The notes: a model not told the origin generated them from the letters alone. 64,000 nt of DNA from Erysipelotrichia bacterium (GCA_018333955.1 JAGXSD010000006.1:1-64000); one strand, 5' to 3'; shown: positions 1 through 8,916, numbered from the stretch's first letter. Numbers and translations: made by a program.

Positions 1-188
1 TTGCCCCTTCGATCCATCACACTTCCATATACTTTCACTTGATTCACCCAACGTTTCAAGACCGATGGAGATCCAAGATCATACTTTCGGATTAAATCAT
101 TTCTACGACTCAATCCTCCTAAATACTCCTTTACAATTTCATTCTTTTCCTCAATACTATAGACTTTATGTTTCTTCGTTTTTCTCAT
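1..188 (-). CDS. IS3-family transposase OrfA-like protein (partial, cut by window edge)
   Basis: Reading leftward from an ATG at 188, behind an AGGAGG site at about 194-200, the frame is open to the window edge for 62 codons. It begins MRKTKKHKVYSIEEKNEIV and continues with a basic helix-turn-helix region (GLSRRNDLIRKYDLGSPSVL, then KRWV). This is the usual start of an IS3-family OrfA, the DNA-binding half of a transposase that recognises the element's ends. The rest of the element lies outside the window, so I cannot say whether it is intact or which IS3 subgroup it belongs to. An orphan HTH protein of the same type is the alternative. Confidence 0.6.
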   Translation of the reverse strand, partial: MRKTKKHKVYSIEEKNEIVKEYLGGLSRRNDLIRKYDLGSPSVLKRWVNQVKVYGSVMDRRG

Positions 189-209
189 TTCATTCCTCCT
201 AAAGAAAAA

Positions 210-233
210 CACTAATGTAATTTTACACTAGTG
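210..233. repeat. Imperfect inverted repeat upstream of the transposase gene
   Basis: CACTAATGTA and TACACTAGTG form a 10-bp stem with one mismatch around a 4-base loop, followed on the plus strand by CCTTTTTTT. It lies directly upstream of the minus-strand transposase start. It could be a terminator shielding the element from outside transcription or part of the element's end. No boundary or target duplication can be fixed from this side alone. Confidence 0.4.
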
Positions 234-319
234 CCTTTTTTTATTGTGTCCGTTTTGAAGATATATCTTCTAAGGCCTTTTTTTTATGTTTATAACTACT
301 CAATCTAAGCGTTTTCATA

Positions 320-325
320 TATAAT
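320..325 (+). promoter_or_regulatory. Probable -10 box for the nucleoside ABC operon
   Basis: TATAAT sits 24 bases before the ATG of the first importer gene. The -35 candidate 17 bases upstream (TACTCA, 297-302) is poor, so only the -10 element is supported. A GGAGTG ribosome binding site follows at 339-344. Confidence 0.4.
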
Positions 326-349
326 TGAAACAAGAAATGGAGTGATCAC

Positions 350-1882
350 ATGGAACATGTCATTGAGATGTTAAACATCACAAAAATCTTTCCTGGAGTT
401 GTAGCAAATGATCGCGTAACTCTGCAAGTCAAACACGGGGAAATTCATGCTCTATTAGGTGAGAATGGTGCTGGTAAATCGACGTTAATGTCGGTTTTAT
501 TTGGCTTATATCAACCTGAAGAAGGAGTCATTAAAATTCGGGGGAAGGAAGTAAAGATTTCTAATCCAAATGATGCGAACGCATTAGGTATTGGAATGGT
601 GCATCAACATTTTAAGTTGGTTCATACATTTACTGTATTACAAAATATTGTTTTAGGGATAGAAGATACCCATTATGGTGTACTTCAAATGAATGAAGCA
701 CGAAAACGTGTCGTAGCTTTATCAAATCAATATGGTCTTCGCATTGATCCAGATGTCCTTGTCGAGGATATTAGTGTAGGGATGCAACAACGTGTAGAAA
801 TTTTGAAAATGCTATATCGTAATAATGATATCTTGATCTTTGATGAACCTACCGCAGTGTTAACCCCACAAGAGATAGAAGAACTGATGAAAATTATGAA
901 GTTACTTATCTCTGAAGGAAAATCTATTGTCTTTATTACTCATAAACTGAATGAAATTAAAGCCGTTGCCGATCGTGTGAGTGTGTTGCGTCAAGGTAAA
1001 TATATCGGTACAGTCAATGTTTCAGAAACCACCAAAGAACAAATGTCAGAAATGATGGTGGGACGCCCAATATCATTTACACTTGATAAGGAAGATGCAA
1101 AACCAACCACCCCAGTTTTAGAAGTATCAAATCTTACTGTCGCTGGGCATCACCAAAAAGATTCGGTCAATAATGTTTCATTTACAGTTCGAGCAGGTGA
1201 AATCTTGTGTGTCGCAGGAATTGAAGGCAATGGTCAAAGTGAACTAGTCTATGCGATTACAGGATTGGTCAAACAAAAGGGTGGCACAATAAAACTTAAT
1301 GGTCATGATATATCCAATGTAACCATTCGCGAACGTAATGTTTCAGGGTTATCTCATATTCCTGAAGATCGTCATAAACATGGTTTAGTCCTTGAGTTCG
1401 ACTTAGCTGAGAACTTAGCACTACAAACCTATTTTGAGAAAGATATGCAAAACAAAGGATTCATTAAGTTTGATGCACGAACAAAACGAGCTAATCAACT
1501 GATTGATCAATATGACATTCGTGCAGGTCGTAGAGCTAAAACAAATGCTCGTTCAATGTCAGGGGGTAACCAACAAAAAGCGATTATCGCACGTGAGTTT
1601 GAACGTAATCCAAGTTGCATAGTCGCAGTACAACCTACTCGTGGGTTGGATGTTGGAGCGATTGAGTATATTCATAGACAACTCATTAAAGCTCGTGATG
1701 ATGGAAAAGCAGTCTTATTAATCTCATTAGAGTTAAATGAAGTATTAGAAGTTTCAGATCGCATCATTGTCATGTATGAGGGTGAAGTTGTTGGAGAACT
1801 TAATCCAAAACAAACCACTCAACAAGAATTAGGATTATACATGTCAGGTTCAAAGAAAGATAAGGAGGTTAAGCATGTTTAA
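350..1882 (+). CDS. BMP-family nucleoside ABC transporter, ATP-binding protein (NupO/YufO-like)
   Basis: Tandem ABC ATPase of 510 residues that would energise uptake of nucleosides at the cytoplasmic membrane. The first nucleotide-binding domain has Walker A GENGAGKST at 37-45, signature SVGMQQR at 142-148 and Walker B ILIFDEPTAV at 161-170. The second domain has the degenerate P-loop GIEGNGQSE, signature SGGNQQK and the AVQPTRGLD Walker B seen in the sugar/nucleoside (RbsA/NupO) class. The next two genes encode matching permeases and overlap it by 8 bp and then 4 bp, so the three are one operon. Specificity for nucleosides is inferred from family and order. Unusually, no BMP lipoprotein (binding protein) gene precedes it; the upstream side is an IS3-like gene. 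Confidence 0.9.
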   Translation: MEHVIEMLNITKIFPGVVANDRVTLQVKHGEIHALLGENGAGKSTLMSVLFGLYQPEEGVIKIRGKEVKISNPNDANALGIGMVHQHFKLVHTFTVLQNIVLGIEDTHYGVLQMNEARKRVVALSNQYGLRIDPDVLVEDISVGMQQRVEILKMLYRNNDILIFDEPTAVLTPQEIEELMKIMKLLISEGKSIVFITHKLNEIKAVADRVSVLRQGKYIGTVNVSETTKEQMSEMMVGRPISFTLDKEDAKPTTPVLEVSNLTVAGHHQKDSVNNVSFTVRAGEILCVAGIEGNGQSELVYAITGLVKQKGGTIKLNGHDISNVTIRERNVSGLSHIPEDRHKHGLVLEFDLAENLALQTYFEKDMQNKGFIKFDARTKRANQLIDQYDIRAGRRAKTNARSMSGGNQQKAIIAREFERNPSCIVAVQPTRGLDVGAIEYIHRQLIKARDDGKAVLLISLELNEVLEVSDRIIVMYEGEVVGELNPKQTTQQELGLYMSGSKKDKEVKHV

Positions 1883-2951
1883 AAATGTGAATCAAGAAGC
1901 ATTTAAAACAATATTTGCCTCTTTAGTTTCAATTTTGATTGGATTAATCATGGGATTGCTTATCTTATTAATTACAGATCCAAGTAACGCGTTTCTAGGA
2001 TTTCAAAGGGCGTTATTGGGAGGGTTCAATCGTTTACCACGTAGTTTTGGAGAAATGTTATACCAAGCTACTCCAATCTTACTGACAGGGTTATCCGTAG
2101 GATTTGCCTTTAAAACAGGATTATTCAATATCGGAGCTTCAGGTCAATTTATTGTTGGAGGATTCGCAGCAATCTTTATTGGCGTAAGATGGACGTTCTT
2201 ACCTTCTTCAATCGCATGGATGGTCGGTTTACTCGGTGCGATGATTGCGGGTGCTCTATGGGCGGGGATATCTGGAGCATTAAAAGCATATCGCAATGTG
2301 AATGAAGTCATTACTTCAATTATGCTTAATTATGTTGCGGTCTTTTTAGTGAACTACCTTGTGGTTGCGACAGTGTTTAATCAAACACGCAATGAATCAT
2401 TGTCTCCAACCAACGCCTTTATCCCACGTGGATTCTTCAATGATTTATTTCCACGCACAGGTGTCCATTTAGGATATGTTGTTGCGATTGTTGTTGCTAT
2501 CATTGTTTGGATTATCCTTGAGAAAACAACATTTGGCTTTGAATTAAGAGCTGTTGGTTTTAATCGCCATGCGGCTCGATATGCGGGTGTTAATGAAAAA
2601 AGAAATATTGTGTTATCCATGATGATTGCAGGGGCTCTTGCGGGACTTGGTGGTGCACTTCTTTATCTTTCCGCAACAGGAGTTCATATCGAAGTCGTTG
2701 ATGTTATTCCACTACAAGGATTTAATGGGATACCAGTGGCATTACTAGCTTCATCCAATCCATTAGGTATTATCTTTAGTAGTTTATTACTGGCTCATCT
2801 TAATACCGGTGGGTTCTATATGCAAACCTTATTCCCAACTGAAATCATCAATATTATGGTCTCAGTCATTATCTACTTCTCAGCCTTTGCCATGATTATG
2901 AAATCTGTATTAGACAAGTATCTTAAGAAGAAAGGAGGCAAAGACGCATGA
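1875..2951 (+). CDS. BMP-family nucleoside ABC transporter, permease (NupP/YufP-like)
   Basis: Integral membrane permease of 358 residues with about 8-10 hydrophobic segments. It carries the family stretch ELRAVGFNRHAARYAGVN, the cytoplasmic coupling loop of BPD_transp_2 permeases, followed by a membrane segment rich in glycine (GALAGLGGALLYL). The ATG lies inside the end of the ATPase gene (8-bp overlap) behind AAGGAGG at about 1862-1868. The next permease overlaps it by ATGA. It would form the heterodimeric channel with that permease. Assignment to nucleosides rests on family resemblance and on the gene trio. Confidence 0.88.
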   Translation: MFKNVNQEAFKTIFASLVSILIGLIMGLLILLITDPSNAFLGFQRALLGGFNRLPRSFGEMLYQATPILLTGLSVGFAFKTGLFNIGASGQFIVGGFAAIFIGVRWTFLPSSIAWMVGLLGAMIAGALWAGISGALKAYRNVNEVITSIMLNYVAVFLVNYLVVATVFNQTRNESLSPTNAFIPRGFFNDLFPRTGVHLGYVVAIVVAIIVWIILEKTTFGFELRAVGFNRHAARYAGVNEKRNIVLSMMIAGALAGLGGALLYLSATGVHIEVVDVIPLQGFNGIPVALLASSNPLGIIFSSLLLAHLNTGGFYMQTLFPTEIINIMVSVIIYFSAFAMIMKSVLDKYLKKKGGKDA

Positions 2952-3898
2952 ATATTCCTTTCTTAGTACAACAAACCATGTTCTTTGCGATTCCACTACT
3001 TGTGGTCGCATTAGGTGGTATGTTTTCAGAACAAAGTGGTGTCATCAATATCGGGTTAGAAGGGATTATGATCTTCTCAACCTACATGGGAATACTTGTC
3101 CTTAACATGTTTGTAGGCGTGATTCCTGCCCAATTCTTATTCCTTGTGGCATTGTTGGTGGCCGGTGTTTCAGGAATGATTTTCTCCTCCTTACATGCCT
3201 ATGCTTCGGTGTATCAAAAAGCGAACCAGGTTATATCAGGGACAGCCCTTAACATGTTTGCACCTGCGTTTTTTAACTTCACCATGCGCAATCAAACAGG
3301 TTCAAATCAGCTTTATTTCTTTAACCAATACCGTATTCCTAAAGTTCCATTATTAGGAGATATTCCAGTCTTAGGACCTCTATTCTTTACGAATACATAT
3401 ATCTCGACGTATATTGGATTACTCATTCTTGCGATATCCGTCTTCGTTTTTTACAAAACACGCTTTGGTCTACGTTTACGTGCATGTGGTGAACATCCAC
3501 AAGCGGCTGATGCAGCAGGGATTAATGTGTATCGTATGCGTACTTATGGCGTCTTGATTTCAGGTTTACTAGCCGGTATGGGTGGACTCATTCTTACTAT
3601 TCCAACCACCACAGCCTTTGGAGGTAGCGTAGCAGGTTATGGATTCTTAGCCTTAGCAGTCCTGATTTTTGGTCAATGGAAACCTTCACGAATTGTCTTT
3701 GCGGCATTCTTCTTTGGTTTCATGAAAACCATTGCGGCTACTTATACATCAATTCCACTCTTGGTTGGATTAGGAATTCCTGGATACTTATTTAAATCCA
3801 TACCATATCTCACAACCATATTTGTGTTAGCATTCACATCGAAGAAATCTGTCGCGCCTAAAGCACTTGGTGAGCCTTACGATAAAGGAAAACGATAA
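2948..3898 (+). CDS. BMP-family nucleoside ABC transporter, permease (NupQ/YufQ-like)
   Basis: Second permease, 316 residues. The N-terminus contains the typical ALGGMFSEQSGVINIGLEG, close to what the NupQ/YufQ branch carries. A coupling loop FGLRLRACGEHPQAADAAGI is followed by a glycine-rich membrane segment (LLAGMGGLILTI). The start overlaps the upstream permease by ATGA behind AAGGAGG at about 2933-2939. It completes the membrane pore of the importer. The operon ends here at a bidirectional hairpin shared with the opposing NAD-salvage operon. Confidence 0.88.
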   Translation: MNIPFLVQQTMFFAIPLLVVALGGMFSEQSGVINIGLEGIMIFSTYMGILVLNMFVGVIPAQFLFLVALLVAGVSGMIFSSLHAYASVYQKANQVISGTALNMFAPAFFNFTMRNQTGSNQLYFFNQYRIPKVPLLGDIPVLGPLFFTNTYISTYIGLLILAISVFVFYKTRFGLRLRACGEHPQAADAAGINVYRMRTYGVLISGLLAGMGGLILTIPTTTAFGGSVAGYGFLALAVLIFGQWKPSRIVFAAFFFGFMKTIAATYTSIPLLVGLGIPGYLFKSIPYLTTIFVLAFTSKKSVAPKALGEPYDKGKR

Positions 3899-3905
3899 AC
3901 AACTA

Positions 3906-3929
3906 AAAATAGTTCTCACGAACTATTTT
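3906..3929. terminator. Bidirectional terminator between convergent operons
   Basis: AAAATAGTTC and GAACTATTTT form a perfect 10-bp stem around TCAC, with a T tract on the plus side and an A tract on the other. It serves both the nucleoside importer and the convergent pncB gene, whose TAG stop (3923-3925) lies inside the right arm. Confidence 0.85.
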
Positions 3930-5356
3930 TTTGTGATGCTTTGTGTAATGAGTGTTTGTTTCAAATCATATAAGGCTTGACTTAAATCCACATAGTAGAT
4001 GGATGCATTGACTAAGCGCGTTACTTCAGGCCACACACTATCAAATTGCTTCTGAGCGTACGTTTTAACATCATCAAGGGATGGTAACTCATACACTAAT
4101 TTTCCTTGATCAAGGATTAATTCATGCATTTCTTTAATCGTATAGTTTTCAATCCATTTACGTTTCCATGGTGAAACCGGATCAAACAAATCAAACCCAT
4201 CCATGGGAACCACTTCATCTTTTAGAAATAACACATCTGCGATGGCCATACCTTGATGATCATAGAAGCGAACAACTTTTTTATGAGCTGGATTGGTTAC
4301 TTTTTCAATATTGTCAGAAAGTTTAATTTTTGGTATATGCTGTCCATCTTTAAAGATTTCAACGAGTTTATACACCCCAGAAATCACTGGTGATGACTTT
4401 GAGGTGATGAAAGCTTCCCCAATGCCATATGCATCAATTTTCGCTCCTTGCGCATCCATATTCATAATCAAATGTTCATCCAATGAATTTGAAGCAATGA
4501 TGAGTGTATCATTTAACCCTGCCTCATCAAGAAGCTTACGAGCTTTCTTAGAAAGATAGGCCAAGTCCCCAGAATCAAGTCGAATTGCATAGAGACGGTA
4601 ACCATGGGGAATCAGATATTCCTTGGCCACTTTAATCGCATTAGGAACCCCAGAATTAAGCGTATCATACGTATCCACAAGTAATACTGTCTTCGTAGGA
4701 TTGATGCGTGCGTAGCTTAGAAATGCCTCATATTCACTATCATGCATTTGAATATAACTATGGGCTAATGTTCCTGATAATGGTAAATCATGCGTAAAGG
4801 CCGCTAAGGTATTTGAAGTGGCTTTAAATCCACCAATAATCGCAGCTCTTGCTCCCGCAAGGGCAGCATCAAATCCATGAGCTCGACGTGCGCCAAATTC
4901 AACCACAGCCTTATCTTTTGCGGTCGTGGTAATGCGACGAGCTTTTGTTGCCACGAGTGTAGGGTAGTTTATACTAGCAAGGAGCAATGTTTCGATAAGT
5001 TGTGCTTGAATAAGTGGACCTGAAATAGTCACTAAAGGTTCATTCGCAAAAGCAATTGATCCTTCAGGCATCGCAGTCATGGTTAGCGTGAGTTTTAGGT
5101 TAGAAAGATAAGTTAAGAAATCTTCATCAAACATTTTGGTTTGACGCAAATATTCGATATGATCTACTTCAAACTTAAAGTTAAGTAAACGATCAACGAG
5201 ATCATGAAGACCATTGGTGACAATGTAACCCCCTTGATCTGGGATCTTTCTAACAAACATATCAAAGGTGGCTTCCACATCAAACATTTTTTCTTTGAAA
5301 TAGGTGTACGCCATAGTTATTTCATAAAAATCAATATATAAGGATTCGTGACTCAT
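3923..5356 (-). CDS. pncB: Nicotinate phosphoribosyltransferase
   Basis: Cytosolic enzyme of the Preiss-Handler pathway joining nicotinate to PRPP, with ATP hydrolysis, to give nicotinate mononucleotide. The 477-residue protein has the family features YIVTNGLHDLV, EFGARRAHGFDAAL, the conserved SGTLAHSYIQMHDSE segment, LVDTYDTL and the phosphate-binding RLDSGDLA. Length fits the long Gram-positive form (about 480-490). It overlaps the nicotinamidase gene by 4 bp, so nicotinamide deamidation and nicotinate capture are translated together. Its stop codon sits in the shared bidirectional terminator. Confidence 0.93.
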   Translation of the reverse strand: MSHESLYIDFYEITMAYTYFKEKMFDVEATFDMFVRKIPDQGGYIVTNGLHDLVDRLLNFKFEVDHIEYLRQTKMFDEDFLTYLSNLKLTLTMTAMPEGSIAFANEPLVTISGPLIQAQLIETLLLASINYPTLVATKARRITTTAKDKAVVEFGARRAHGFDAALAGARAAIIGGFKATSNTLAAFTHDLPLSGTLAHSYIQMHDSEYEAFLSYARINPTKTVLLVDTYDTLNSGVPNAIKVAKEYLIPHGYRLYAIRLDSGDLAYLSKKARKLLDEAGLNDTLIIASNSLDEHLIMNMDAQGAKIDAYGIGEAFITSKSSPVISGVYKLVEIFKDGQHIPKIKLSDNIEKVTNPAHKKVVRFYDHQGMAIADVLFLKDEVVPMDGFDLFDPVSPWKRKWIENYTIKEMHELILDQGKLVYELPSLDDVKTYAQKQFDSVWPEVTRLVNASIYYVDLSQALYDLKQTLITQSITKK

Positions 5357-5931
5357 AAGGACTCGCTTTCAAGGGTAAGTATGCCCACTTGGGACATCAG
5401 TTTAAGGGCTGTTTCATGATAGGTTTGGCGATCATGAGTATCATGATGAAATGTTTCAATCCCATCACTCATCACAATGACTTGAGTTTCGATATCATGT
5501 TCATGGAAATAAGAATTGAGAGACAATGCGAAATGAAGAATACATATATCACTGACGCAGCCACTGATGATGTAACGCTCATAAATGGGAGCATCTTTGA
5601 ACCAAGCTTGAAACATGGGTGACATAAATGCATTAACGCTGTTCTTGTTCATGACTTGAATATGCGGATGATGTAAATCGTTAAGCATCTTAGACTCACT
5701 GCTATGTGCTAGACAATGAGGTGGAAATGCAACAAATTCTCTAGAATGATCGTGATGAGCATCATTAATCGCAATGATAGGATACTCTAAGAGCACGAAT
5801 TTTTCAATCATTCGCCTTATATTAGGAACAATATGCGCAATAGTTGAATCTGATAGAGGACCTTCATTGACAAATCCTTCAATCATATCAATAATAAATA
5901 AGACTGATTGTGATGATCTTAATGGTTTCAT
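5353..5931 (-). CDS. pncA: Nicotinamidase (isochorismatase-like hydrolase)
   Basis: Converts nicotinamide to nicotinate and ammonia, feeding the overlapping pncB gene. The triad is visible as Asp in VLFIIDMIEGF, Lys in VMNKNS and Cys in IISGCVSDIC. The likely metal ligands are Asp and His in NDAHHDH plus His in FPPHC. I chose the ATG at 5931 over the in-frame ATG at 5937 because the GAGG ribosome binding site is one base from the 5937 start but seven from this one. That gives 192 residues, a normal length. It reads divergently from the M16 gene pair, with only about 45 bases between starts. Confidence 0.88.
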   Translation of the reverse strand: MKPLRSSQSVLFIIDMIEGFVNEGPLSDSTIAHIVPNIRRMIEKFVLLEYPIIAINDAHHDHSREFVAFPPHCLAHSSESKMLNDLHHPHIQVMNKNSVNAFMSPMFQAWFKDAPIYERYIISGCVSDICILHFALSLNSYFHEHDIETQVIVMSDGIETFHHDTHDRQTYHETALKLMSQVGILTLESESL

Positions 5932-5976
5932 AATCATACCTCAATGGTAGTATACCAAAATATAAGGGGCAACTAG

Positions 5977-7206
5977 ATGTTTCACAAGCAACAAATTCGA
6001 GAAAATTTCAATTTATATCACAAATCTTCCACTCAATTTAAGGATAACACCTTAGTTTTTCGCTTTCTTTTCCCCATGACACAAACTCATCTTGATTTAG
6101 CTCAAGTGTATAGCCAGTGTCTTGATGATCGCAGTGATTTTGCCCCAACCAAAGTAGATATGATTCGTTGGATGGATGATCTTTACGATGCATCATTTGG
6201 TTCATACATTACCACCTATGGTCAATCCTTTGCCTTAAGTGTCGTTTTTAAAGGTATCGAAGGTAAGTTTGTGAATGATTCACATCAAAATGATGCCTTT
6301 ATATCATGGGTTATGAAAATCCTAGATGGAGTATTGCTTAATGAAGAAACGCTGAAAGAAGCTAAACTCAATGTTTTACAAAGCATCAAGCGCGAACAAG
6401 AAAATCACGTTAAATATGCACTAGCACTTAGTGCACAACGATTTGAACATAGCCCTTATGCATTGAAAGTTGATGGAAGTGAAGATGTAGCCTTGATTAC
6501 GCTAGATGATATGAAGTCGTTTCATCATTCAATGATTTCAGCTCCGCTTGATGTATTTCAAGTTGGACAATTATCAATGACTAGTTGCATTCATGCATTA
6601 GAACACTCTCGTTTTGCGAACTCAAAAGTATCGATTCCGACCTATACCGCACTCATCACTCAACCACTTCCCAAAGCGAGTGTAACCAAACAAAGTCCAC
6701 AAACCATCTTTATTAAAACGTACGCCACTCATGTGGATTATGCCTCTGAGAAATACTTAGCCTATCGCTTAGGGACCATTGCGCTTGGGAACTTACCATC
6801 ATCTTTATTATTTTCAACACTGCGAGAAAAGCATAGTTTATGTTATTTTGTGCATGCATCACTCATTGCATTTGATGGCGTCATGAATATCGTTACCGGA
6901 ATAGAGAAAGAGAACATTGAACAAGTGTCAAAACTTATTGATGAACAATGGGAAGCCTTTAATACCGTGGATGAAAAACTCATTCATCAAGCTAAACTCA
7001 TGATGATAAATAGCTTAACAAGCAGTGATGATGATGTTATGTCATCCATTAACTTAGTATATTCCAGCGCTCTTAAAAATGAAGTGTTTGATTTAGAAAA
7101 AACTCAGAAGAAAATCATGGCCATTACAAAAGAAGAGATCATTGAGGCACTTCAAACGAGTCAACTCGTGTCTGAATTTGTCCTCATCGGAGAGCATCAT
7201 GTTTAA
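5977..7206 (+). CDS. M16-family peptidase-like protein lacking the zinc motif (YmfF-like)
   Basis: 409-residue protein related to insulinase-type (M16) peptidases. I find no HXXEH zinc motif, as in the inactive partner of paired M16 proteins. The C-terminal half keeps the family segment SSLLFSTLREKHSLCYFVHA, the structural R/Y element of M16 C-domains. The next gene, overlapping by 8 bp, encodes the partner with an intact zinc site. The pair corresponds to Bacillus ymfF-ymfH. A good AAGGGG site lies seven bases before the ATG. A role in peptide processing or degradation is family inference only. Confidence 0.8.
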   Translation: MFHKQQIRENFNLYHKSSTQFKDNTLVFRFLFPMTQTHLDLAQVYSQCLDDRSDFAPTKVDMIRWMDDLYDASFGSYITTYGQSFALSVVFKGIEGKFVNDSHQNDAFISWVMKILDGVLLNEETLKEAKLNVLQSIKREQENHVKYALALSAQRFEHSPYALKVDGSEDVALITLDDMKSFHHSMISAPLDVFQVGQLSMTSCIHALEHSRFANSKVSIPTYTALITQPLPKASVTKQSPQTIFIKTYATHVDYASEKYLAYRLGTIALGNLPSSLLFSTLREKHSLCYFVHASLIAFDGVMNIVTGIEKENIEQVSKLIDEQWEAFNTVDEKLIHQAKLMMINSLTSSDDDVMSSINLVYSSALKNEVFDLEKTQKKIMAITKEEIIEALQTSQLVSEFVLIGEHHV

Positions 7207-8455
7207 ACAACTCGAAACACTACACGAATTTAAAACTCCATCTGGAATGCATGTCACCATCTTGCATAAACCTGATTTTAAACAACAATCCATGATCATT
7301 GGGGTCCCTTTTGGAGGGATTCATAGTGATGTCTTTGATAATCATGGAAAACCTTATGCGCCAGGACTAGCGCACTTTCTTGAACATAAGCTTTTTGAAT
7401 CTGAAAGTGGAGATATTATGGCTCAGTTTTCATCATTAGGGGCCAGTGTCAACGCATTTACTTCCTATCAAGAAACGTGTTATTACTTTAACACGACGTC
7501 AAATTTTGAAGCATCAAGTCAATTACTTCTTGATTTGGTAAGTGAATGTACATTAAGTGAAGAAAGTGTTGAGAAAGAGAAGGGGATTATCATCTCTGAG
7601 TTATCCATGTATGAGGCCATGGTTGATCAAGCCTTAGTTAAACACATGTATCAAGCACTTTATCATCAGCATCCTATTCGTCACGATATTGGAGGTTCAA
7701 AAGAAAGTGTACGAGAAATTAGTGTTGAGAATCTAATGGATGCGTTTGAGCGCTTTTATCATCCTTCGAGTATGCGTTGTGTATGTGTCAGTCATGAACC
7801 GATTGAGAAGGTTGAGGCTATGATTTTAGCGCATCCACTTTCACATCAACAAACACAACCTGGTGTCATTAAAACCATAAGTGGTCATGAACCCATTGAG
7901 GTTGTGCAAAAACATGTCGAAGTTCGTATGGATATTGAGCAAGCAAAAGGCGTTTTAGCACTCAAGCTTCAAGCTCATCATGACAATGCGATGAAGACAG
8001 TCTTGCGTCAATTTGCACTGCGTTTTCTACTAGAGGCTACCTTTAGTGAACTTAATCCGATGTATCAACAATGGCTTGATGAAGAACTCATCAACGATTT
8101 CTTTGATATGGATGTGGATGTTTCAAAAACGTACAGTTATGTTGCGTTTATTATAGAACATGATCAGTTGGATGTTGTTTTTGATTGGTTACTCAATGCC
8201 TTAAAAAATGTTTCAATCGATGACGTGACACTCAATCAGCTCAAACGTCGATATTTAGGGATGAGTTTGAAAGCTTTAAATAAACCTTCATCCCTCTCGA
8301 AACAAATGATTCGATATGCTCTTAATGATTTAGATTTCTTTGATGTCTTAAACCTGTTTCAAAGTATGTCGATGAGTGATATTGAAGAAGCTCAACAAAT
8401 TTTACGTGAAGGGTTGTCTCATCATTCAAGAGTTAAAATTTTACCAATGCATTAA
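7199..8455 (+). CDS. M16-family zinc metallopeptidase (YmfH-like)
   Basis: 418-residue insulinase-family peptidase. The inverted zinc motif HFLEH is at 59-63 in GLAHFLEHKLFE, and the distal glutamate is probably in the GIIISELSMYE segment (E135 or E139). The conserved SVNAFTSYQETCYYF strand follows the zinc helix. I chose the ATG at 7199, with GGAGAG seven or so bases upstream, rather than an in-frame start at 7142 that would extend deep into the upstream gene. It overlaps the inactive partner by 8 bp. Substrate unknown. The family includes processing proteases for peptide signals and general oligopeptidases. Confidence 0.85.
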   Translation: MFKQLETLHEFKTPSGMHVTILHKPDFKQQSMIIGVPFGGIHSDVFDNHGKPYAPGLAHFLEHKLFESESGDIMAQFSSLGASVNAFTSYQETCYYFNTTSNFEASSQLLLDLVSECTLSEESVEKEKGIIISELSMYEAMVDQALVKHMYQALYHQHPIRHDIGGSKESVREISVENLMDAFERFYHPSSMRCVCVSHEPIEKVEAMILAHPLSHQQTQPGVIKTISGHEPIEVVQKHVEVRMDIEQAKGVLALKLQAHHDNAMKTVLRQFALRFLLEATFSELNPMYQQWLDEELINDFFDMDVDVSKTYSYVAFIIEHDQLDVVFDWLLNALKNVSIDDVTLNQLKRRYLGMSLKALNKPSSLSKQMIRYALNDLDFFDVLNLFQSMSMSDIEEAQQILREGLSHHSRVKILPMH

Positions 8456-8523
8456 TTTGCTTGAATCGTCCTTTAATCCAACATCATAATGTTTATACTT
8501 GCTTTGTGGACGAATTTGACGAT

Positions 8524-8552
8524 TTGAGATGATGAAATCAAGTGACTATAAT
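8524..8552 (+). promoter_or_regulatory. SigA-type promoter for the short ssb gene
   Basis: TTGAGA (8524-8529), a 17-base spacer and a perfect TATAAT (8547-8552). An AGGAGGACTT ribosome binding site follows at 8561. This is among the best promoters in the window. The 8456-8523 stretch before it holds nothing else I can name. Confidence 0.8.
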
Positions 8553-8575
8553 GCCTTTACAGGAGGACTTAGGTC

Positions 8576-8899
8576 ATGTTAAATCAGATTGTTTTAGTTG
8601 GAAAAGTAGTGGAATTACCCACCCTTAGGGAAACCAGTGGGGGAAGCAAAGTGGCAAACTTACTTCTTGAAGTGGATCGCAATTTCAAAAATGCTCAAGG
8701 TGAATATGAGAAAGATCTTATACTATGTACATTGTGGCGAGGAGTTGCTGAGTCTGCCATTTCAATGTGTGAAGTGGGATCATTAGTGGGGGTCAAAGGT
8801 CGTGTTCAAGCCAATATGATTATGACCAAAGAGAATAAACCATTTTACAGTTGTGAAGTGGTTGCCGAGAAGGTTTCATTTTTACAAGCATCCTCATAA
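8576..8899 (+). CDS. Short single-stranded DNA-binding protein (SsbB-like)
   Basis: 107-residue OB-fold SSB: MLNQIVLVGKVVELPTL start, then VANLLLEVDRNF and a VGVKGRVQ strand. It would coat single-stranded DNA as a tetramer. It ends at KVSFLQASS and has neither the glycine/glutamine-rich linker nor the acidic DDxPF tip of the main replication SSB. In that it resembles the competence-type SsbB of Bacillus. It stands alone between its own promoter and its own terminator. The replication SSB would normally sit beside rpsF and rpsR, which are not in this window. A competence role is suggested by shape and by the comG operon elsewhere in the window, but not shown. Confidence 0.85.
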   Translation: MLNQIVLVGKVVELPTLRETSGGSKVANLLLEVDRNFKNAQGEYEKDLILCTLWRGVAESAISMCEVGSLVGVKGRVQANMIMTKENKPFYSCEVVAEKVSFLQASS

Positions 8900-8916
8900 G
8901 CGCACCTGCGCTTTTT
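8898..8916 (+). terminator. Terminator after the short ssb gene
   Basis: AAGCGC and GCGCTT pair around ACCT, followed by T's. The stem begins within the TAA stop of the gene. Confidence 0.8.

Noticed and set aside
257-270. Perfect palindrome GAAGATATATCTTC as an operator for the nucleoside importer
   Set aside because: It lies about 50 bases upstream of the -10 box and next to AAGGCC and eight T's, so a terminator or IS remnant is just as likely. No regulator gene is beside it.
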